Source: Lentzea aerocolonigenes (GTDB lineage Bacteria; Actinomycetota; Actinomycetes; Mycobacteriales; Pseudonocardiaceae). Taken from it: a stretch of DNA of 64,000 nucleotides. The notes beneath the pieces are model-generated. The model was not told the origin of the DNA and did no database searches. It saw only the letters and a list, made by a program, of their open reading frames with translations. The DNA lies in assembly GCF_000974445.1 (NCBI RefSeq), contig NZ_BBOJ01000004.1:1-64000 (forward strand), in the 5' to 3' direction. This document shows, in pieces, positions 39,801-47,700 of the stretch (its first letter is position 1; each line of letters begins with the position of its first letter). The position numbers and the translations under genes are program-made.

Positions 39801-41339
39801 GTTGTTGGACTGCTTCGGGTTCGCCGCGTTCTGCAGCGCCGTCTGCAGCTGTCCCGCGTCCAGACCGGGGCTCGCCGACTTGAACAACGCGGCCGCACCC
39901 GCCACGTGCGCCGTCGCCGCGGAGGTACCACTCATGACGAGCATCGACTTGGTCGACACCTGGTCATAACCCGTGATGTCGGGCTTCTGCCGGCCGTCGA
40001 TCGTCGGACCGCGGCTGCTGTAGTCCTGCGCCCGCCCCGACCCCGGCTGGGTCGCACCGACCGCGATCACGTGCGGCGAGGTCGCGGGTTCGACGATGCT
40101 GCCCGCCTCGGTGTACTGCTGGAGCTGCTGGCCGAGGGCGAGACCGTTGACGAACAACTCCATCGGCGTGTTGAGCGCCGCGTTGTGGTTCTTCACGAAC
40201 ACCCAGTAGGTCCTCGTGGCGCCCGAAGTGTTGCGGAGGGTCACCGACTCGGTCGGCGCCAGCCCTTCAGGCGTGTCTTTCTGGGAGCGCGTCGAGACCG
40301 CGACGAGGTTGGGGTCGTTGAGGCCCGTGGGTGGTGGGTCTTGGGCCGTCGAGATGTAGAGGTCGAGGTCCTGCTTGGTCTTGGGCCAGGCGTCCCACCG
40401 CAACCCCACCGTGGCGGTGGCGCCGGGATCCAGCGGGAAACCGTTCTGCCGGGAGATGCCGAATTCGACCCAGCCGTCGCCGTCCGAGTCGATCGCCTTG
40501 CCGGCGTAGTGCTGCCGCGCTTGGTTGCCCGCCGCGACGCTCCACAGAATGCCGGCCTGCCTGCTGCGCTTGACCACCTCGGCCGGGCTGCCGGCGTCAC
40601 CGGTGCCGTCGCCGCGGCTGCCGGCGGGCGCCAGGAACCCGACCGCCGACGAGATCACCTGCACCCCCTGCGCGCGCAGCCACGTCTCGGCCTGGTCGAA
40701 GCTGAACGTGTCCTCGATGCAGGCGAGGAACAACTGGGCCTCGGGGGCCACGTCGTGCACGATCTCGGCGATACCGGTGCCGTGCTGAGGCTTCTCGGCG
40801 GCGTCGAGGCAGTTGTCGTTGTTGATCGTGATGTTCGCCGGCAACTCCCCCGCGGCCTGCGAGGCGGCCACGTTGCCGAAGCCGACGTCGATGATGCCGA
40901 CCTTCACGCCGGCACCCTTCTTGCCGGCGTCGTGCCACAGGTTCGCCTTGGCCGCGGCCACGCCCTCGGACGTGATCGCCATCGGCACCGCACGATCCGG
41001 CAGCCGCACCTCCGTCACACCGGGCCGGCTCGCGACCGCGTCCAGCTTGTCCTTCGGCACAGCGGCCTTGACCCGGCCGCCCGCCTCTCCGCTGACCGAG
41101 CCTCCTGCTTCGAGCACAGCCGCTTTGAGCTGGTCCGCCCGCGGGCCCTCGACATAAACCAGGCTGCGGCCCTTGGCATCCTTCGGCACCGTCTGACCGG
41201 GTCTGGCATCGTCCGCGGAGTTCACCACGTCCGGTCTGGCACCGGGAGGCGGCGCGGCCGCCCATCCCGGTGTTGCGACGACAGCCGCCCCCAGCGTGAA
41301 ACACACGGCCGCGATGGCCGTACGTCGCAATCTTCTCAT
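36843..41339 (-). CDS. Secreted subtilisin-like serine protease with DUF1080 and three ricin-type lectin domains
   Basis: 1498 aa exoprotein. Signal peptide (MRRLRRTAIAAVCFTLGAAVV..GWAAA). Peptidase S8 domain with triad Asp near 150 (VGIIDVGFG), His near 185 (QHGTGIAEI) and Ser near 470 (MSGTSAATAHVAG). Two beta-rich modules (PERVLDTRG..VVGWFGP and RVADTATGNG..VMGYF, about 645-915). A DUF1080/LamG-like sugar-binding domain (about 930-1115). Three beta-trefoils (about 1118-1498) with nine QxW-type repeats (e.g. AQTW, QQWV, SQQW, NQRW). It probably digests or processes surface proteins while bound to polysaccharide. ATG 11 bp after the zinc-ribbon gene; last gene of the RHS operon. Confidence 0.93.
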   Translation of the reverse strand: MRRLRRTAIAAVCFTLGAAVVATPGWAAAPPPGARPDVVNSADDARPGQTVPKDAKGRSLVYVEGPRADQLKAAVLEAGGSVSGEAGGRVKAAVPKDKLDAVASRPGVTEVRLPDRAVPMAITSEGVAAAKANLWHDAGKKGAGVKVGIIDVGFGNVAASQAAGELPANITINNDNCLDAAEKPQHGTGIAEIVHDVAPEAQLFLACIEDTFSFDQAETWLRAQGVQVISSAVGFLAPAGSRGDGTGDAGSPAEVVKRSRQAGILWSVAAGNQARQHYAGKAIDSDGDGWVEFGISRQNGFPLDPGATATVGLRWDAWPKTKQDLDLYISTAQDPPPTGLNDPNLVAVSTRSQKDTPEGLAPTESVTLRNTSGATRTYWVFVKNHNAALNTPMELFVNGLALGQQLQQYTEAGSIVEPATSPHVIAVGATQPGSGRAQDYSSRGPTIDGRQKPDITGYDQVSTKSMLVMSGTSAATAHVAGAAALFKSASPGLDAGQLQTALQNAANPKQSNNTWGNGPLSVGAPSTAPTAPNGSGFTVLQQQYRVHGESYAANEVKTLTFGDLPTDTKSVAITVSARATASDIGDFAIEVAPGDPAQLGGKVPTLNARGDTRQTWQSLTMFAPLDNARSLKVRHRGNGPVFVVVELLGYFSPQNSTDTYFAKPKPERVLDTRGFQVVSGGSDRNTPLRDTNTTNFVDLQIRGVAGVPQSARAVALNLTGFEATAESFLVAHHTSETLSYTSIAVSPGDRRTNLVIVPIGADGKIRLTNNSATVVGAALDVVGWFGPDSGGARYVPLTGVSRVADTATGNGLPKAQVGHGQVATFQVSGVADVPASATSAAVLMTGRDDNLGTELSAVASEVGWTSASQVSTRKMETATGLALVPLGNSGKVDVRNERGQTRLTADVMGYFVGGTKVAVPAVAGNCVTAKDGPGFYSAFDGRRESDLEGWQSTGTKIGTDGCELVTKDGVDVSWYSAHTYGNDYTMKIDWKATTDNSDSGVFVLMNNPGTNSSAPHGSGYEVNIGPRNATGTLQTGGFSGIQAPTTTAPVKPTGEWNTFEIKVRWNTATVYLNGQQVNEYTSADSTGVARNTFIGLQNDGANDSVRFRNIRIKRDTPVFSGTLKGVNGRCLDVKESNPFQPVVQMWDCHGLFAQTWTSNEGLLMAGGRCLTASDPGGDGASVVLAGCAGIDGQQWVLRTDGRLISRYSGRCATPNDGNQGSQLVLRACDKSRSDQVWQVPAQNGRAGKVVGAAGKCLDVPNNDPTLNKVVLWPCNGSPAQSFAAPGDGTLRADGKCIDLANSNTAEGSAVILYECNGTQAQQWVAQPEGSLVNPLSGRCLTVASSADSSTLSISNCAGTPTQTWSLTAEWLSRGAIVGVATKCIDVYGNDPNASRLWLWECFGPTGQLWWAPGDGTFRIYGKCLDIGDTVNGTAIVNAGCHGGTSQQWTARHDGSLVSALAGRCVDDVGYSSANGNPLAIYNCTRDWNQRWATPVNPS

Positions 41340-41350
41340 TTCATTCCGTT

Positions 41351-41695
41351 TCAGTCTTCGAGAACAACCCAGTAGTAGTGGTCTTGCGCGAGGAAATCCG
41401 TCGTGCCGTCATCCGGGACAGCGGAGACGATCACGTCGTCCACGATGTCGATCCGGAACTCCATGTCGTCGTCGTACCCGCAGTGCGGACAGCCGGTGTT
41501 GAACCCCTTCAGCGCGACGTGATGATGCCCGGAAACACCTTCCTGACTGGCTCCACCCCATTCGATCCGCTCACCCAGTGCATACTCACGGAGCGTCTGC
41601 GCCCCGTAGTAGAACTGGATGAAACGAGTAGTTTCGCGGCCGCACTGGGCACACTTCTCGGAATCGGGAACCAGCAGCAAGTTGTACATACCCAT
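41351..41695 (-). CDS. Small zinc-ribbon protein; candidate immunity protein for the RHS toxin
   Basis: 114 aa, no signal peptide, so cytoplasmic. Two Cys pairs, KCAQCG (15 and 18) and CPHCG (69 and 72), should bind one zinc. The rest is acidic and beta-rich (YDDDMEFRIDIVDDVIVSAVPDDG, DHYYWVVLED). I do not recognise the family. It starts 23 bp after the stop of the RHS gene's toxin-like C-terminus, the usual place of an immunity gene in polymorphic toxin loci, and its acidity suits binding a nuclease. This role is inference. Start could be 41695 or 41689. Confidence 0.7.
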   Translation of the reverse strand: MGMYNLLLVPDSEKCAQCGRETTRFIQFYYGAQTLREYALGERIEWGGASQEGVSGHHHVALKGFNTGCPHCGYDDDMEFRIDIVDDVIVSAVPDDGTTDFLAQDHYYWVVLED

Positions 41696-41717
41696 TAGGA
41701 CGCCGCACTTTCATAGC

Positions 41718-44700
41718 TCACTTCGGAGTGTTCGGACAGGCCATAGGGTATGGCGTGTGCGTCGCGCTCTGCAGGTAGATGACCGGGGCGCCTTGGGCAA
41801 GCATCGCGCGACAGAACTGCTTGTCCGAAGTGAAGACGATCAAGCCATCCGCCTTCGCCGAAGCGAACACCCTCGCGTCTCCGTCCCTCAACGTGGCGGA
41901 ACCCTTCGGACGAGGCGCGTTCTTCACGGCGTCCACCTCCTGTTCACTGGGCTCGTGGCCATCCCTGATCTTGAAGCCCCGATACTTCTCAAGGTCACGA
42001 AGGAACTTCGCCCGATCCTTGTCGAACGGCTTGGTCCCCTTCCAGTAAACGAATTCCCAGTATGCCTGAGGAGAAATCACCACGGTTTGGCTGCCGATTA
42101 CCTTCTCGATGGCTTCCGAGTTGTTGTTCTCGTTCCCTATCCAGGCGGAGAGGATGTTGTTGTCGATCGCGATCTCGAGCGGTGGGACGGGTGGAGTGCC
42201 GGGCGGGTACGGACTTGGATTGCTGGTCGGTGCGGGGCTGGGCGTCGGAGTCGGAGTCGGCAGCTTCGGCTGCTCTTTCGGCGGCTCCTTGTAGTACTTG
42301 ACGTTGTCGTCCTGTGTGATCTCCGTCGAGTCGGTGGTGTCCTTGTCGCGGTTGTCGATCACACGGTCCGCTGGCGGAGCAGTCTCGACGTCGGGTGCCC
42401 TTGGGATGAGCCGGTCGCCCATGTCCGGACGCGGCAGGTACCGGTGCGCGTCCCGCCACCACTTCGGCGGAGGCGGCGGCTTCGGTGGCGTGACCGTCGG
42501 CCGGTTCCCGATGCCCGGCTGGTTGGCGCTCGGCTGGTTGCTGTTCTGCGAGGAACTGTCCGGACACCGGCCGCCCCGGTAGGACTTGCAGGTGCCCGGC
42601 TTGTAATCCGGTTCGACGTAGTAGTAGTTCTCCTTGTTGTAAGCGCCGGTATCGCAGAACGTGGTCGGCGGCGTCGCCTTCGGGAAGCGGTTGCCGGGTG
42701 GACAGTCGACGACGAAGTCCGGGCACTCCATCACCGAGGAGCTGGAGAGAAAGATGTTCAGCCAGCCCCACGGAACACCAGGAATGCTCTTGCCCGGGAA
42801 TCCGCACGGCCGATGGCCGTCGGGGTCGATCTGGCCGAGTGGGTCGTTGTGCGTGTAGGCGTAGCGGTTGCCGCGAGACGACGGCGACGGGTCGAGCGTC
42901 CAGTCGTCACGGCTGACGAACTGGCCTGCATCTGGCGAGTACCAGCGCGCACCCATGTTCACCGAGCCGGTCGCCCCGTCGGTCCAGTCGCCCTGGAAGC
43001 CGAGCGGCGACGTGTCACCGGACGAGCTGGTGACCGTGCCGAACGGGTCGAACGAGCGCAGACCGTCGACCGCGCCACCGAGGTACCGGCCGATGACGTC
43101 ACCGTGCAGGTCCGCGAACAGCATGCGGCCCTTGAGCGTGCTGCCCGCGGCCTTGTCCGAGAACGCCGTGCCCTCCGGCAGACGGCTGACCAGCCTGCTG
43201 CCGTCGCTGACGGCTTCGTTGGTCTGGCCCTGGTACTGGAACGCGACACCGTTCCGGTCGGTGACGCGGTTCAGGCTGTCGTAGCGGTAGTTGACCGCAC
43301 CCGCGGAAGCCATGCGGTCGAAGGCGTCGAACGAGGACGCCGTCGTTTGACCGTTCTGGGTGACCGAGGCCCGCGTACCGCGCGGCGTGTACGTGTAGGT
43401 CGCGCCGCCGCCGGACTTGAGCCGGTTGCGTTCGTCGTAGTCGAACGTCACCGCGCCGGCGCCGACGCGGTTGCCCGAGTCGTCCCAGCGGTAGGCCGTG
43501 GTGCCGGCGGGGCCGGTCCACGAGGTGAGCCGGCCGGCGCCGTCGTAGCCGTAGGCGTTGGTGACCGAGCCCGCGGTGTCGGTGACCTTCTTCGAGGTCA
43601 CCTTGCCGTCGAGGTCGTAGCCGTACTCGGCGCCGACGAGGACGCGCACGCCGCCTTCCACCGTCTGCTGGACCTGGTCGGACGCCTGGCGCCCGAGCGG
43701 GTCGTACGTCAGCCTGCGGGCCGACCACGTGCTCACCGTGCGGTCCGCGACCACGCCCAGCCGACCGGCGGAGTCGTAGCCGTAGTCGACCGTGCGGCCC
43801 GACAGCGGGTCGGCGGCGCTGAGCAGTCTGCCCGCCTTGTCGTAGCTGAACGACGCCTCGCCGGTGACGTCCTTCCGAGTGGCGACCGTGCCGTCACCGT
43901 TGTAGGTGTAGGTCGCCGAGCCTCCCGCCCCGTACGAGGTGAGGAGGTTGCCCCGGTCGTCGTAGGTGTAACCGCTGTTGCCCGCGGGACCGCCGATCGT
44001 GATCATCCGGCCCGCGAGGTCGTAGCCGAACGTGCGGTCCGCGGTCGCCGCCTCGGCGCCGGTGCCCCGTTCCAGCTTCACCCGGCCCTGCGCGTCGTAC
44101 CCCCGGTCGACCGACACACCGCCCGGTTTGAGCTCACGGGTGATCTGCCCCGCGGCGTCGTACACCGTGGTCCACGTGCGGTCCGCCGCGTTCGGCGTGG
44201 TGGCCGTGGCCGGTTCGACCGTCGACTCGGGCAGGCCGCTCGGGGTGTAGGTGTAGACCGTCGCGTTGCCACGGCCGTCCACGTACCGGCTGCGGTTGCC
44301 GAGCTTGTCGTAGCCGAACGACGTGACGACTGACTTGGTCGCGTCGACCTTCTCGGTCTGCGACACCGTCCGGCCCAGCGCGTCGTACTCGTAGCTCGAC
44401 ACGCGGCCCTGCGGCGAAGTGCGTTTCAGCACGTTGCCGGCCGCGTCGAACTCCGTCGTGCCCGCGCGCAGCTCGGTTCCGTCGACCAGGCTCGCCGATC
44501 GGACCGCCCTGCCGAGCAGGTCGTAGGTCTGGCTGGTGACCAGCCCCGACGGGGCGGTGGCCGTCGCGGTGCGCCCCGCGATGTCGTAGGTGCTCTTCGA
44601 GACGCGGCCGGTCGGGTCGGTCGAGGTGAGCACCTCACCCGCCGCGTTGTAGGTGGCGCTCGACGTCGCGTCCATCGAGTTCGTCACCGACAGCGCGTTG

Positions 44701-47700
44701 CCCGCGAAGTCGTACTTCGTGGTGGTGGTGAAGTAGAGCGGTGAACCGGACGAACGCTCGACATCGGTCGCGGTGATCTGCCGGCCGAGCTCGTCGTAGG
44801 TGAACCGCGTCTCGATCCCCATCGGGTCGATCCCCGCGAGCAGGTCACCCGCGCGGTTGTAGCGCGCCCTGATCACGGCCGGCGTCTCGCCCACCTGGGG
44901 CAGGGTCGTCGCCGTCACGCGGCCGTACGGGTCGTGGTCGAAGCTCGTGACCCGGTTCAGCCCGTCGATCGACTTCTTCAGCCTGCCGCCGTGGTCGTAC
45001 TCCATCTGCTTGCTGTGCACGACCGGCTGTCCGCCAGGCGGCGTGTACGCGGGCATGCTGACGTTGGTGGCACGGCCCATCGAGTCGTACTCGGTGACAG
45101 ACACGGAGTTCGCCGCGTCACGGGTGTGCGTCTGCTCCCCGAACGCGTTGCGTCCCGCGGTGGTGGTGCCGGCGAAGCCCGCGGTCCGCACGCCCGCGAC
45201 CCACGCCTCCACCGCGGGCGAGGTCACGCTGACCTGGTTGCCCGTCGCGTCGTACGTGAACGTCGTCGTGTTCAGGCGGCGGTCGGTCACGGACTTCAGC
45301 AGCCCGCGCTCGTCGCGGTCGAACCTGGTGGTGAAGGCGGTGTTCGCGTTGAGGAACGCATGTTCCGCCGTCACCTGGTTGCTCGCGTCGAACTCGTACG
45401 CCGTGACCTCGGCACGGGTGTCGTCGGCCGCTCCGCGTCGTTCGGTCCTGATCGCGTTGCCGTCGGCGTCACGCGTGTAAGTCACCGCGCGCCGCAGACC
45501 GTCCGGGTCGAACGTCGACGTGATCGGCAGACCGGCCGCGTCGAACGTCTGGGTGGTCTTGCGTCCGCCGGCCGTGACGAGCACCGCGACGTTGCCCACC
45601 GGGTCGTAGGTGCGGTCCTCCAGCACCACGTCCCGCACCGTGCCGTCGGGCTCGTGGTAGCCGTTGCGCGTGGTGGTGGCGAGCAGGCCGTCGGCGTAGT
45701 ACGCGAAGGTCGTCTTGCGTCCCATCGCGTCGTCCGACGACCGCACCTTGCCCGCGGGGTCGTAGATGTGGGACTCGACGAGCAGGCCCGCCGCGGCGGG
45801 GTCCTCCGGGTCGGCACCGGGAGCGGTCGCGGTGCGCGACAACAACAGTCCGCGTTCCTCGAACTGCGAGGTCCACACGACCTTGTTGACGTCGGTCACG
45901 GTCTCGGTGAGCCCGTTGTCCGAGTAGGCACGCGTTTCCGTTCCACCGTCGGGGAACTCCGTGCGCACCAACCGGTCCTGCGCGTCGTACGCCGTCTTCG
46001 TGGTGCGTGAAGGCGTACCTCCGTCCGCGATCGGCAGCACGTCGGAGACCGTGGTCTCCAGGACGTTGTCGTTGCTGTCGTAGCGGAACGTCGTCACCTG
46101 CTGGTGCGTCTTGCCGGTGATCGAGTTCAGCACGGCGGGCGCGGTCACCTTCGCGACCTTCGACCGCGGCGTGTACTCGTAGGCCGTGGTGCCGAAGACT
46201 CCGCCGCCGGCGTTGCCGCTGGTGACGGACTTCTGCCTGCCGAGCGCGTCGTAGGTGAACCGGACCTTCAGGCCCGACGGGCTGTTGACCTCGGCCTGGT
46301 CGCCGTTCGCGAAGTACGAGATCGACGTCGTCTGGCCGCGCTTGCCGGTCGAGCTGATCGGCAGGCCGGCGGGCACCTTGCTGCCGCCGGCCGCGTCCTC
46401 GTTGCCGGTGGAGTAGGTGATCGACGTGCTCGGCCGGACGCTCACGCCGACGGGTGCCGGTGTGGTGACACCGGTCGGCCTGCCTGCCGCGTCGTAGGTG
46501 TAGTTGGTGCGGAACCGGGTGTCCGCCGAGTCGGTCGAGCGAGCGTCCGAAGTGGACTCGAGCTTGTCCCGGCGTGGATCGAGCGCGTCCGCGGACTCGA
46601 TGTAGGTGAAGTACCTGGTGTTGCACGAACCGGTCGCACGGCACGTCTTGCTGCTCAGCACGTTGCCGCGGGCGTCTGTGGTCTGCTCGGTGCGCAGCCC
46701 GCTCGGGTCGATCGTGGCGGACAGGAAGCCTGCGGTGTTGTACTCGTTGCGAGACGTGGCGCCGTCGTGCGTGACCGACGTGAGCCGGCCGCCGTTGTCC
46801 AGGTCGAACGAGTACGTCCAGTCGCCGAAGTTGCTCGGCCCGCGCAGCACGGCGGTGCGGTTCGCGCCCTCGATCCGCGGTGTGTCGAGAGACCAGGACC
46901 GGCCGGTGTGGTCGAGCAGGGTGGCGACCCTGTCGTTGATGTCGTCGTGGGTGAGCTTCGCGAACTGCCTGTTGTCCTGCGGCAGCTTGATGGTCGTCAG
47001 CTGGTCGAGCTTGCCCCTCGCCGCGTGGTGCTCCGACACGGCGAGCGAACCGAGGGGGTGCAGGTAGACCGCGGCCTCGTCGATCGCACCGGCGAAGTAG
47101 AAGTTCCCGCCGCTGGTCGCGGGCCAGTCCTTGCCGGAACCCGCGCCGATGGTGAGCTTCGCCTGCTGCTTGTGGTCGATGAGACCGGCGAGCGGCTCAC
47201 CGACCTTCTTCCCGTCCAGGTACAGCGTCTGGGTGTCGACCGCGGCGGACAGCACGACGTGGTGCCACTGGTCGTCGTTGACGGCCTGCGGGCTGACCAC
47301 CTGGCGCGGGCCACCCGCGTCGCGGCGGGAGAAACCGCCGTACAGCAGGCCGTCCGTGCCGACGTACAGCACCGGGGTCGACTTGTCGGCCGCTTCAGGG
47401 AACGCCTTGTCGGCATAGCTCAGCAAGGTGCCCTGGGAGGTCGTCTTGAACCACAGCTCGACCGCGAGCGACATCGACTCGGACGTGAGCTTGTCCGGCA
47501 GCGTCACGTAGCTCGAGTTGCCGTCGAACGACGCCGCCCGATCCGACGTGCCCTCCAACGCGCCGGCACTGCCCATCAGGACGTTGTGGGGCTGCGCGGC
47601 GTACTGACCGTTGCTGCGGGCGGTGACGCTGGCGAACGTGTCGCCGGAGGACTCACCCAGCCGCCAGTAGGTCTTCGGGCGGTCGTCGACGACCGTGCTG

